In this document: positions 24,708 to 32,668 of the stretch, piece after piece
Layout of the letters: each line of letters opens with the position of its first letter
Position numbering within the stretch: position 1 is the first letter of the stretch
Notes under the pieces: generated by a model
The model's database searches: none
What the model was told of the DNA's origin: nothing
What the model saw: only the letters and a program-made list of their open reading frames with translations
DNA from: Streptomyces sp. NBC_01471
Lineage (GTDB): Bacteria > Actinomycetota > Actinomycetes > Streptomycetales > Streptomycetaceae
NCBI RefSeq assembly: GCF_041438865.1
Contig: NZ_CP109451.1
Span: 372,001 to 436,000 of the forward strand
Direction: 5' to 3'
Length of the DNA stretch: 64,000 bases
Program-made: the position numbers and the translations under genes

Positions 24708-26108
24708 ATGTCCACACCTCCTGCTCCGCTCCGGGTCGCCCTGGTCAACGGCAGCTTCGAACAGCCCGCCGTGACCGGTGTGGAGTACCTGCCGGACGCC
24801 TCGCAGACGCAAACGGCCAAGCGGGTCCCGGGCTGGCTCACCACCGCCACCGACCACACGATCGAGCTGTGGCACACGGGCTTCAACGGTGTGCCGTCAG
24901 CCGACGGCGTCCAGTTCGCCGAGCTCAACGCGTACCAGGTCTCCACGCTCTACCAGGACCTGCCGACCACGCCCGGTACGAAGCTGTACTGGCGGCTGTA
25001 CCACCGTGGTCGCCAGGGGGACGACACCATGGCGCTGGACATCGGCGCACCGGGCTCCACGGTGCAGCAGAGGCGCTGCACCGACGGCAACACCGCCTGG
25101 GGTTACTACACGGGCACCTACACCGTCCCGGCGGGTCAGACGCTGACGCGCTTCGCCTTCCGTTCCATCTCCGCCGCCGGCGGCAACCCCGGCATCGGCA
25201 ACTTCCTGGACGGCATCTTCTTCGGCACCGCCCCCGCCGTGGTGCTCACCAAGGTCGCTGTTCCCGCGGGGCCGTTGGAGGTGGGCGACACCGTCACCTA
25301 CCGCATCACCGCCAGGAACGAAGGCGGCGGCGCCGCCGAGAACCTCGTCCTGACCGACGGCGTCCCGCAGGGGACGACGTATCTGCCCGGTTCCCTGCAC
25401 ATCGTCGACGGCCCGAACGCCGGAGCGAAGAGCGACACACAGGGTGACGACCAGGCGTACTACGACGCTGCGGCGAACAAGGTCGTCTTCCATCTCGGCA
25501 ACAGCGCTTCCGGCGCGGAGGGAGGCAGTCTGCCCAACACCGAGAACCTGCCGGCGGGGACCACGGTGGAGTACCGGGTCGTCATCGACCGGGCCAGCGG
25601 CGGCAAGCAGATCAGCAACACCGCGACCGCCTCCTACGAGAACCGGCTCGGCGACAAGCCCGAGCCCTTGACGTCCACCTCCAACGAGCAGGTCACGCAG
25701 GTCAATCCGGCAGCCGACCTGACCGTGATGAAGGCAGCCGACGCAACCACCGTCACCGTCGGCCAGACGGTGACCTACCGCGTCACCGTCCGCAACACCG
25801 GCCCGAACCGGGCCACCGGCGTCACCGTCACCGACCGGCTCCCCGACGGCCTCACCTTCCTGTCCGCCGAGGGCACACCCGGCAGCTATGACCCGGCCAC
25901 CGGGCAGTGGACCGTGGGCGACCTGGCCGAAGGCGCCACCGCCGCCCTGGTGCTGCGGGCCAAGGCCACCAAGGCCGGCCGGGCCGGCAATACTGCGACC
26001 GCCACCGGTAACGAAACGGATCCCGACACCACCAACAACACCGACACCGTCACCATCTGCGTCGAACCCGCCCGCTCCTGCTGCGACCCCTGCTCGACCC
26101 GGGAGTAG
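24708..26108 (+). CDS. DUF11 repeat protein without an obvious export signal
   Basis: A 466-residue protein with ATG at 24708 directly after a TTGAGGAGAG ribosome site. Residues 1-180 form a beta-sandwich-like domain (LVNGSFEQPAV, then PGWLTTATDHTIELW) resembling the N-terminal domain of surface adhesins. Two DUF11 domains follow: VVLTKVAVPAGPLEVGDTVTY at about 182 and DLTVMKAADATTVTVGQTVTY at about 340. Each carries the typical VTDRLPDGLTFLSA-like segment. The C-terminus is CVEPARSCCDPCSTRE. No signal peptide, LPxTG motif or membrane anchor is visible, which is odd for a DUF11 protein. The Cys-rich tail is unusual too. Confidence 0.85.
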   Translation: MSTPPAPLRVALVNGSFEQPAVTGVEYLPDASQTQTAKRVPGWLTTATDHTIELWHTGFNGVPSADGVQFAELNAYQVSTLYQDLPTTPGTKLYWRLYHRGRQGDDTMALDIGAPGSTVQQRRCTDGNTAWGYYTGTYTVPAGQTLTRFAFRSISAAGGNPGIGNFLDGIFFGTAPAVVLTKVAVPAGPLEVGDTVTYRITARNEGGGAAENLVLTDGVPQGTTYLPGSLHIVDGPNAGAKSDTQGDDQAYYDAAANKVVFHLGNSASGAEGGSLPNTENLPAGTTVEYRVVIDRASGGKQISNTATASYENRLGDKPEPLTSTSNEQVTQVNPAADLTVMKAADATTVTVGQTVTYRVTVRNTGPNRATGVTVTDRLPDGLTFLSAEGTPGSYDPATGQWTVGDLAEGATAALVLRAKATKAGRAGNTATATGNETDPDTTNNTDTVTICVEPARSCCDPCSTRE

Positions 26109-26330
26109 CCCTCACAGAGCCTCGCGGCGCACGACGCGTGGGCACCCACCTCGCGTCCCGGGCAGCAGCACCACCCCTTGCGTCGTCGTCGCGGTCGCCC
26201 GGCGGTGCCCCGGTCCGGGCGAAATCCGGTCCGGGGCACCGGTGTTCGCGCGCCCGGTGTTCGCACCCGATGCTCGCGCACCCGGTATGGGCGCGGACCC
26301 GGTACGTGTCCTGGACGAGCGAGACAGCAG

Positions 26331-26392
26331 ACAGGCGGGACGGCGAACAGGCGGGACGGCGGACAGGCGGGACGGCGGACAGGCAGGCGCCC
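26331..26392 (+). repeat. 16-bp tandem repeat in intergenic gap
   Basis: ACAGGCGGGACGGCGG or one-base variants begin at 26331, 26347, 26363 and, in part, 26379, giving a 16-bp period and 3.5 to 4 copies. The surrounding gap 26109-26445 lies between convergent genes and holds no coding sequence I can support. It may reflect slippage in a terminator region. Confidence 0.75.
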
Positions 26393-26445
26393 GTTGCCGA
26401 CTGCGCGGGCTCCGCTCGCCCCGCCAGGAGGAACCCTGGGTGGGG

Positions 26446-27273
26446 TCACCGCCGCCGGCCTCCGCCCCGGGTCAGGCTGTGCAACTCCTCGTGTGCCAGG
26501 CGGCCGACCAGGCAGCCGCCGAAGACGACGACACCGACGCCGACCAACCAGGACTGGAGGACCAGGAGGGTCCCGATGGGACCGTAGGTGACGGCGCTGG
26601 AGGCGATGAGCGGGGAGAAGACGAGCGCGGAGAAAACGCGGAGGCCGATGATGCCCAGCACGGTCGCCACCGCGCCGGGGGCGAGGGCGCTCCACCGCAC
26701 CCGGCCGGCGAGCAGGAGGTGCTGGGACCACCAGAAGAACAGAACGGCGCTCAGGGAGAGGAGGGCAGCGTCGAACAGGGACTGCCGCCGCGCGGTGGTC
26801 GCGGCGACAAAGAGGTAGCTGGTGAGGACGGCGAGCCAAAGGACCTGCCGCCAGCGGGCCCACCACCGGGCCGCAGGCAGATCCCACACCTTCTCGAATC
26901 CGCTCTGCACGAGGGCGCCGAAGGACAGGCCGAAGACCGCCAGGCCCGCGATCCCGAGGACCGTGGTACTGCGCAGAGCCTGGCCCGGACTGCCGAACAG
27001 CATCTCGATGCGCATCCGGGACGCCGTGGACACACCCGTCCCTTCACCGAGCCATTGCGCGAACCCGCGCCCTTGCCCCGTGTCAGCCGTCGAGACGATG
27101 ACGAGGAGCGGGACCAAGGTGAGGAACCCCAGAGCCGCGAAGCCCAGGGACCGCTGCCCCAGCTCCATCTGCTTACTCCGCTCCCATCCCCGGCCGGCAA
27201 TCGAGCCGTGGACCGCAGACCGGAGCCGCCGGAAGAAGGAACGGCCGCCAGGCCCTTCCATACGTGTCGCCAT
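26446..27273 (-). CDS. YihY/BrkB-like integral membrane protein
   Basis: A 275-residue protein from the ATG at 27273 (MATRMEGPGGRSFF). About six membrane spans are visible, beginning SLGFAALGFLTLVPLLVIV. The sequences QSGFEKVWDLPAARWWARW and VRWSALAPGAVATVLGIIGLRVFSAL match conserved parts of the YihY/virulence factor BrkB family. The C-terminus is a short basic tail. The family is widespread and was once called RNase BN; its real function (possibly transport or envelope-related) is unsettled. It is a single-gene unit. Confidence 0.85.
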   Translation of the reverse strand: MATRMEGPGGRSFFRRLRSAVHGSIAGRGWERSKQMELGQRSLGFAALGFLTLVPLLVIVSTADTGQGRGFAQWLGEGTGVSTASRMRIEMLFGSPGQALRSTTVLGIAGLAVFGLSFGALVQSGFEKVWDLPAARWWARWRQVLWLAVLTSYLFVAATTARRQSLFDAALLSLSAVLFFWWSQHLLLAGRVRWSALAPGAVATVLGIIGLRVFSALVFSPLIASSAVTYGPIGTLLVLQSWLVGVGVVVFGGCLVGRLAHEELHSLTRGGGRRR

Positions 27274-27450
27274 GAAGCTGACATACCACGGCACAAGGAC
27301 GCCCAACGGCCTTCCACCCGGCCACGTCCGAGACCGGGTGGGAGGCGGTGATCACACATCCGCCACGGCAGGAGGGGCTGCGTCCCCCGTGGCACCGTCA
27401 CTGTCGCGGCGGTCCGCCCATGGCTCCGTCCGTGATCCACGGGACCGAAC

Positions 27451-28500
27451 TCAGGGGTGCATGACGATCTTCCCCACGTGCCTCCTGCGGGAGAGTTCTT
27501 CCTGCGCCCGAGCGGCCTGGTCCAGCGGGAAGGCCGCGGCGATGACGGGTTCGACCCCGGCCCGACGAGCCAGGTCCATGAGGAGGCCGAAGTGGGTGGG
27601 TGTATGCATCGCGGACCCGATCACCTGGGCGTTGTGCAGATAGAGACGGCGCACGTCAAAGGTCACACCGTAACCACCGAGTGCCCCGGCGACGACCCAC
27701 CGGCCCCCTTCGCGCAGCAGCGGCATCCCCTCGCCGACCAGTTCGCCGGCCACGATGTCGAGTGCGACGTCGATACCCCCCGGGGCGGCAGTGCGGATCT
27801 GCTCGGTGACATCTCCTGCGCGGTCGATGACTGCGTGCGCGCCCGCTTCGCGCACCGCATCGATCTTGGGTCCGCTGCTGATGGCGATCACCCTTGCGCC
27901 GCGGGCACGGGCGATCTGCACCAGCGCGAGACCGACACCACCGGACGCTCCCGAGACCAGGGCGGTTTCTCCCTTCCGCAGCCGGCCTCGCTCGATCATG
28001 CCCAGTGCCGTGCCGTAGGCGGTCGGCAACGCCGCGAGCTGGTCGTCGGTGAGCGGGGATTGCGTCACGTCGTGCACACGCTTGGCCGGCGCTGTCACGT
28101 ACTCGGCGTATCCGCCGTCGCGTTCGCTCCCCATCAGGCCCACCGGGTTGGCGTGCGGCCCTTCGGTGTCGTAGATCGCGGGGTCGACGACCACTCGGCG
28201 TCCGACGAGGCTCCCCTCCACTCCGGACCCGACGGCCACGACGCGGCCGGCCACGTCGGCGCCCTGGATACGCGGGAAGTCGACCGGGCCCCGCCAGCCC
28301 GACAACGCCTTCGGGTCTCCCGGACGGCCGTAGGCGCCCTCCCGGGTCCACAGGTCGGTGTTGTTCAGGGCCACCGCGGCGACCCGGACCAGCACCTCCC
28401 CTGCCCGCGGGGCGGGGACGGCGACCTCCGCCGGCTCAAGAACCTCCGGCCCTCCGTGCCCCGTGATGCGCACCGCTCGCATGAACTGGGACGCACTCAT
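27451..28500 (-). CDS. MDR-family NADPH:quinone oxidoreductase / alcohol dehydrogenase-like
   Basis: A 349-residue enzyme from the ATG at 28500 behind GAGGAGG. The GroES-like half runs from VRITGHGGPEVLEP to GADVAGRVVAVGSGV. The cofactor domain has LVSGASGGVGLALVQIA, the GxGxxG variant typical of NADPH-dependent zinc-free quinone reductases. The GHE zinc-binding signature of true alcohol dehydrogenases is replaced here by GADVAG, so no catalytic zinc is expected. It is divergent from a TetR gene with matching operators between, and probably detoxifies quinones or enones on induction. It is 12 kb from the PTM cluster and is not a good FtdE candidate. Confidence 0.88.
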   Translation of the reverse strand: MSASQFMRAVRITGHGGPEVLEPAEVAVPAPRAGEVLVRVAAVALNNTDLWTREGAYGRPGDPKALSGWRGPVDFPRIQGADVAGRVVAVGSGVEGSLVGRRVVVDPAIYDTEGPHANPVGLMGSERDGGYAEYVTAPAKRVHDVTQSPLTDDQLAALPTAYGTALGMIERGRLRKGETALVSGASGGVGLALVQIARARGARVIAISSGPKIDAVREAGAHAVIDRAGDVTEQIRTAAPGGIDVALDIVAGELVGEGMPLLREGGRWVVAGALGGYGVTFDVRRLYLHNAQVIGSAMHTPTHFGLLMDLARRAGVEPVIAAAFPLDQAARAQEELSRRRHVGKIVMHP

Positions 28501-28519
28501 CACGTGAACCTCCTCGCAG

Positions 28520-28562
28520 GTATACTGATCTGTATACATCTCTCACCGTACACCGATCAGTG
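28520..28562. promoter_or_regulatory. Two related TetR operators between MDR gene and regulator
   Basis: GTATAC at 28520-28525 and 28532-28537 flank TGATCT, forming GTATAC-N6-GTATAC. A second element at 28548-28562 read on the minus strand, CACTGATCGGTGTAC, resembles ACTGATCTGTATAC in the first. The sites cover the region between the two start codons, so one repressor could control both genes. Confidence 0.6.
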
Positions 28563-28575
28563 AAGGAGGCCCGAC

Positions 28576-29151
28576 GTGCAGGAAGCGCGGCCCATGACGC
28601 CGGCCGGCCGCCGCATCGTGGCAGCCGCCGAGGAGTTGTTCTACAACCGCGGAATCACAGCGGTCGGCGTGGATCTGATCGCTGAGCACTCAGGGGTGAC
28701 CAAGCGGACCCTGTACAACCAGTTCGGTTCGAAAGACCATCTCGTGGCGATCTACCTCACGGGCCGCGACCAGCGCTGGCGGTCGCTCGTCCGCGCCGCC
28801 GTCGACGCCAGTGACACTCCCGCCGAGGCCGTCACCGCACCCTTCGAGGCGCTGCGGACCTGGAGCGAAACCCACACCCGCGGATGCGCCTTCATCAACG
28901 CACTCGCCGAACTCCCGGACCCCTCGCATCCCGCACACCGCATCGCCGCGAACCAGAAGCTCTGGCTGCTGAACCTGTTCAAGGAACTCGCCACCGCAGC
29001 GGGCTGTTCGCGCCCGGCCGCCCTCGCCACCCAGCTCCTCGTGCTGCATGAGGGTGCTGTCGCCACGCAGCCCCTGTCCATCGACAGCCTTCCGGAGAGC
29101 ACCGACCTGGCACGGGCCCTGGTTCACGCCAGCGCATCACCCCGCCGCTGA
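28576..29151 (+). CDS. TetR/AcrR-family transcriptional regulator
   Basis: A 191-residue protein with GTG at 28576 after GAAGGAGG. The DNA-binding part is AGRRIVAAAEELFYNRGI, then IAEHSGVTKRTLYNQFGSKDHLV. The C-terminal domain contains HTRGCAFINALAELPDP, a pattern seen in TetR proteins that control electrophile or quinone stress genes (the Cys could be redox-active, which is conjecture). It is divergent from the MDR oxidoreductase and likely represses it and itself. Confidence 0.9.
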   Translation: MQEARPMTPAGRRIVAAAEELFYNRGITAVGVDLIAEHSGVTKRTLYNQFGSKDHLVAIYLTGRDQRWRSLVRAAVDASDTPAEAVTAPFEALRTWSETHTRGCAFINALAELPDPSHPAHRIAANQKLWLLNLFKELATAAGCSRPAALATQLLVLHEGAVATQPLSIDSLPESTDLARALVHASASPRR

Positions 29152-29177
29152 CCACGCCCTTCAGCTGAGGCTGCTGG

Positions 29178-29391
29178 ATGGCAGAGCGGGACCGCGTGAA
29201 GCGGTTCATCGGCCCGGACCGGAAGGCAGGAGGAAGCACTGCAGGTGCTCTGCGAGCAGCGCGGCTGCGACACCGGGGAGCTGTACGCCGCTCTGGTCGC
29301 GGACGTTCAGCGGATCAAGCAGGCCCGGCTGAACTACATCGCGGCCCTGGAGCTGGTCGGACAGCTTCCCCAGCTCTTCCTGGGAGCCTGA
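29178..29391 (+). pseudogene. Frameshifted small gene of unknown function
   Basis: A frame starting at 29178 reads MAERDRVKRFIGPDRKA. The next frame carries a well-biased stretch QEEALQVLCEQRGCDTGELY, then ALVADVQRIKQARL and VGQLPQLFLGA, ending in a stop at 29389-29391. A one-base shift near 29228 would join them into a helical protein of about 70 residues. No family was recognised. It marks the start of a region rich in broken genes. Confidence 0.35.
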
Positions 29392-29462
29392 ATGGCCGGG
29401 AGTCTGTGGTGGCCCCGCCCCCGGCAGGTGACCTGCCGGTGTCGGAACTGCGTCCGAGAGAG

Positions 29463-29723
29463 TCAGCCGAGCCAGACGATGTCCATGACGGACAGACGCC
29501 GGGTGAGCCGGTTGATGACGTAGACGACGGATAGCTGCCCGACAGAGGCGGCGTGGACGTCTTCACCTTCAGGGTCGCCGGTGTTCCACTGGGGCCAGCC
29601 CCACGGCGAGCGCACCGCGATGTCGAGGATGTCGCGAACCATTTCGGTTGCGGGCACGGGGAGTTCGGTGAGGGCTTTCGCGGCCTGCGGGGAAAGCCGC
29701 ACCGTCCAGGGGGCCTCGGTCAC
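29463..29723 (-). CDS. RelE/ParE-like toxin
   Basis: An 86-residue protein with GTG at 29723 (VTEAPWTVRLSPQAAKAL). The order is a basic first strand, a helix with ALTELPVPATEMVRDIL, then DPEGEDVHAASVGQLSVVY and VINRLTRRLSVMDIVWL. That is the compact RelE/ParE fold in which C-terminal strands carry Arg and Tyr residues. RelE-type toxins cleave ribosome-bound mRNA, and ParE types inhibit gyrase; which type this is cannot be told. The start overlaps the stop of a damaged DUF6247-like antitoxin frame (GTGA), the usual antitoxin-first order. Confidence 0.7.
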   Translation of the reverse strand: MTEAPWTVRLSPQAAKALTELPVPATEMVRDILDIAVRSPWGWPQWNTGDPEGEDVHAASVGQLSVVYVINRLTRRLSVMDIVWLG

Positions 29724-29942
29724 CGAGCAGCGAGGGTGTCGGCGAGGTCGACGAAGCCGCTCTCGTCCCTGCCGGAGTCCATGTACGCGTCGACGGCCGG
29801 GGCTGGCGGCGACGCGCAGCTGCCAAGCGCGGACGACGTCGTGCAACGGCGTGAGGCTGTAGCTGTGGCGGGAGTCCTCCAGGGCCTTCGCCCAATCCCG
29901 CTCGAAGGCCGGCACCCAGGTGTGACTGAGCGTTCTACTTGG
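29720..29942 (-). pseudogene. DUF6247-like antitoxin gene with a frameshift
   Basis: One minus-strand frame reads VPAFERDWAKALEDSRHSYS and LTPLHDVVRAWQLRVAASP. The next frame continues AVDAYMDSGRDESGFVDLAD and ends TLAAR at the toxin start. Removing one G in the AGCCCCGGCC run near 29806 restores a continuous protein. The spliced sequence matches the DUF6247 pattern (W-x-x-AL...PL...V-x-x-W) often found before RelE-like toxins in Streptomyces. The N-terminus is also not clearly present. If the break is real, the toxin lacks an intact local antitoxin. Confidence 0.55.
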
Positions 29943-30246
29943 CCAGTATGAGCGCACGCCACCGTCTTCGACGGCAACCTGGCTCGGGCCCCGAAGCTGA
30001 TGTAACTCTCGCCCGCATCCCTGCGCACGGCGAGAAGGTTCTGATGCCCGCAGGTGGTCGGTGATCTCGCGGCTGGAACGGTGGTCAGCGTCTCTGACAG
30101 CCCCCGAGGGCGCTTCGTCGTATCGCATGATCACCGTCGGCGCCTGCGCGCGGTCGTTCGCTGCCGTCTGGACCGTCGTGAAGGCGGCGGACGCGCAGGG
30201 TCGTACCGGGCGGTGGTCGTCGGACCTCCTGGAGAGAGAACGAGCA

Positions 30247-30420
30247 ATGCCTGAGGTCACCACACCGTACGCAACCGGCACGCCCTACTGGGTCGATCTG
30301 ATGGCGGAGGACCAGCAGGCCGCTTGGCGGGCGGCTTCTTCGCGGTCCTCTTGGCCGTGGCCTTCTTCGAGGGCCCAGCGGCTCGATCGGGTGAACCTCG
30401 TGCTCCATGAGTTGTGGTGA
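30247..30420 (+). pseudogene. N-terminal fragment of a VOC-family gene
   Basis: GGAGAGAG precedes an ATG at 30247 that encodes MPEVTTPYATGTPYWVDLMA and then EDQQAAW. This is the near-invariant opening of a Streptomyces VOC/glyoxalase family, normally followed by the FY-x-x-LFGW region. Here similarity ends after about 27 residues and the frame drifts to unrelated sequence before stopping at 30420. The gene was therefore cut by a deletion or rearrangement. Confidence 0.6.
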
Positions 30421-30517
30421 CGTCCCGCCGGTAGGCCCGGGAATCGGGGGTGCGGCGTCATCGGGCGGGTTTCACGCCCGTTCTGGGGGTATGCCGGTGT
30501 CTTCTAGGGTGCGGATC

Positions 30518-31582
30518 ATGAACATTCCTACCGAGCCGATCGGCAGCCTTCCCCGTCCGCACGCACTGGTGCAGGCGTACAACGACCACGCCCAAGGACG
30601 ACTCAGCGAGGCGGAGTTGGCGCGCGTCCAGGACGACGCCGTCGCGAGCACCCTGTCCCGGCTGGCGGAGCTGGGCAGCCCGGTTCTGGTCGACGGTGAC
30701 CAGCGCAAGCCAAGTTCGCTCACCTACCCCCTCACCGGCCTGGCGGGCCTCGGCACCGACGGCGCCGTCATCCCGTTCGCCGACGGGCACACCCGGCAGC
30801 TGCCGGTCCTGACCGGCGGACCGTTCCGCTACCAGGTGCGGGCCGACACCTACCTCCGCGCCGCCCGCACCCGCACCGACCTCCCGGTCAAGCAGGCCGT
30901 GGTCGCACCCTCGGCCCTCAGCCTGCTCTACCCGGCCGGCGGCATCGCCGGATACTCCCGCGAGGCGTTCCTCGCCGACCTCGCCGACGAGGCCGAGGCC
31001 GAGATCCGCGGATGCCTCGACGCGGGCGCCCACCGCGTGCAGTTGGACTTCACCGAGGGCCGGCTGTCGTTGAAGCTCGACCCCTCCGGCGCTCTCCTCG
31101 ACGACTTCGTCGCCCTCAACAACAACGTCCTGGGCCGGTTCACCGCCGACGAGCAGGCCCGCATCGGCGTGCACACCGACCCCGGAGCCGACCAGGACTC
31201 CACCCACAGCCTCGACGTCGAGTACACCGAACTGCTGCCCAGGCTGTTCCAGCTCACGGTCGGCAACTTCTACCTCGCCCTGTCCGGCGAGCCCGACCGC
31301 GAGCGCGTCCTGAAGACCGCCGCCGCCTACCTGCCGTCCGGTGCGCGCGTGTTCGTTGGCGTCACCGACCCGATCGACCCCCGCGTCGAGACCCGCGAGG
31401 AGGTACGCGACCGCGTCCTGGAGGCCGCCCGCCACATCCCGCTCGACCAGCTGGGCACCTGCGACGACGCCGGCTTCGCCCCCTTCGCCGACGACACCTC
31501 CACCTCGCGGGACACGGCCTTCGCCAAGATCGAGGTCCGCCTGCGCGGCACCGAACTCGCCGCCCAGGACCTCGGCCTGTAG
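30518..31582 (+). CDS. Cobalamin-independent methionine synthase-like (MetE C-terminal family) protein
   Basis: A 354-residue protein from the ATG at 30518 (MNIPTEPIGSLPRP). That opening, followed by QDDAVASTLSRLAELGSPVL and VDGDQRKPSS, is typical of the UROD/MetE-like TIM barrel. Later segments include GAHRVQLDFTEGRLSLKLDP, IGVHTDPGADQDSTHSLDVEY and LDQLGTCDDAGFAPFADD. The late Cys sits where MetE-like proteins place a zinc ligand. It has only the C-terminal-type barrel, so it is not a full MetE. Related stand-alone proteins act in methyl or alkyl transfer to thiols. An ATG at 30491 is an alternative start. It is intact although its neighbours are broken. Confidence 0.8.
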   Translation: MNIPTEPIGSLPRPHALVQAYNDHAQGRLSEAELARVQDDAVASTLSRLAELGSPVLVDGDQRKPSSLTYPLTGLAGLGTDGAVIPFADGHTRQLPVLTGGPFRYQVRADTYLRAARTRTDLPVKQAVVAPSALSLLYPAGGIAGYSREAFLADLADEAEAEIRGCLDAGAHRVQLDFTEGRLSLKLDPSGALLDDFVALNNNVLGRFTADEQARIGVHTDPGADQDSTHSLDVEYTELLPRLFQLTVGNFYLALSGEPDRERVLKTAAAYLPSGARVFVGVTDPIDPRVETREEVRDRVLEAARHIPLDQLGTCDDAGFAPFADDTSTSRDTAFAKIEVRLRGTELAAQDLGL

Positions 31583-32668
31583 GCGTCGCCCATTCGCGGA
31601 GCAGGTCAGCGGCCGTCACTCGGATCGTTGTCAGGTTGACGACCTTCGGTTTCGTCCGGATCGGGGAGCGGCTCAGGTTGCAGGGGATGCGGTTCGTCTC
31701 GGATTCGACGCCGTTGGACCGCATGCCGCCAAAGGCCGAAGTCGACACCAGCGTCGACACCCCGACGCCGTCAGTGGATCCCATGAATTCTCCAATTCCT
31801 TCTGGGCGTATCCCCCTCAGGCGAGGAGCGGCACCTTGCCGACGCCGTACAGCCCGATGCTCCCGGCCGGGTCAGCCCAAGATCCGCAGAATGCCGAAGC
31901 TCAGGACAAGATCACTCGCGGGTGGTATCGCCCCGTTCGTTCAATGGTGATGCCACGGTCGCGAGGCTGTCCGGTATCGACCGACGATCAAGGCGTACGC
32001 CACCGCCTTCGACGGCAACCTCGGAAGCTACGACAAGGACATCGCGCCGAAGCTGGCCGACCTCGGAACCGCGAACCCTCACCCCTCACCGCCCGGCGTC
32101 ACGGACCGGCAGGGCAAAGTGTCCTGTCCCATTCCATCTGCCGAGCGGCGAGGCCCTGACCTGCAGTGCTGCCAGATAGTTCGGCCAGGCGACATTGTGC
32201 CGTTCTCAGTTGAGTTGGCTTTCACGGAAGTCGTCTCTGGGGTTTGTTAGTGGCCAGTTGAGATTCCCCACTGGCGGCCAGATAGCGGGGGCCTATCTGG
32301 CCGCCAATCACCACTCTGCGTAAACAACCCGGGCGTGGTTTTGGCCGCCCGATTCGCCAACCGCGAGTTGATCACCAGGCTCAACCGGCCAGACCACTCG
32401 TGAGCTACACCTGCTGCACACACGAGACGATCTTGGGACCGCCCTGACCAGGGAGAGTGCCCCACGCAATCGGCCATGATCAACTTAACTCCGAGGGAAT
32501 CGGGCCAGTGATGGTCGGCGACGGACGAGCGGCTGGTCGCGTGTTCGCCGCGAGCTCTGGGACGGCACCCGCGACGAACTCAACCTCCCTGGACCTGGAC
32601 CTGGACCTCCTGCGAGGGATAGGCGAAACGTCCCCGCTGCTCGTGATGGCTAAGGAGGTAGCCGTGGG
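31583..32668. other. Gene-free, apparently decayed stretch
   Basis: No frame here has convincing coding character on either strand. A short stretch near 31990-32070 reads IKAYATAFDGNLGSYDKDIA and APKLADLG in one frame. It resembles a shorter fragment near 29955-30010 (AHATVFDGNLA, then APKLM), so both may be relics of one gene family. A long hairpin lies at 32273-32305. Base composition from 32200 on is lower in GC than the flanks, consistent with acquired and decaying DNA. Confidence 0.5.
32244..32305. mobile_element. Candidate insertion-sequence end with a 12-bp-arm hairpin
   Basis: TTTGTTAGTGGCCAGTTGAG begins at 32243, followed by ATTCCCCACTGGCGG and a perfect hairpin GGCGGCCAGATA-N9-TATCTGGCCGCC (32273-32305). 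A related arrangement (AGTGGTCAACTAACTGGCC, then AATTCCCACTGGCG) occurs at about 33713-33765. The GGCCAGTTGA-type repeats recall IS21-family ends in actinomycetes. No transposase gene remains between the copies, so this would be a remnant. The assignment is from memory of motif style only. Confidence 0.35.

Noticed and set aside
27451..28500. MDR oxidoreductase as the missing FtdE of the PTM cluster
   Set aside because: It is 12 kb away, divergent from its own TetR gene, and lacks the zinc-binding GHE signature expected for the alcohol dehydrogenase.
31362..31784. Minus-strand frame starting MGSTDGVGVSTLVSTSAFGG
   Set aside because: No ribosome site, most of it is antisense to the MetE-like gene, and no family similarity is seen.
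32273..32305. Long hairpin as a transcription terminator
   Set aside because: No gene on either strand ends nearby. Its neighbourhood to GGCCAGTTGA repeats fits an insertion-sequence end better.
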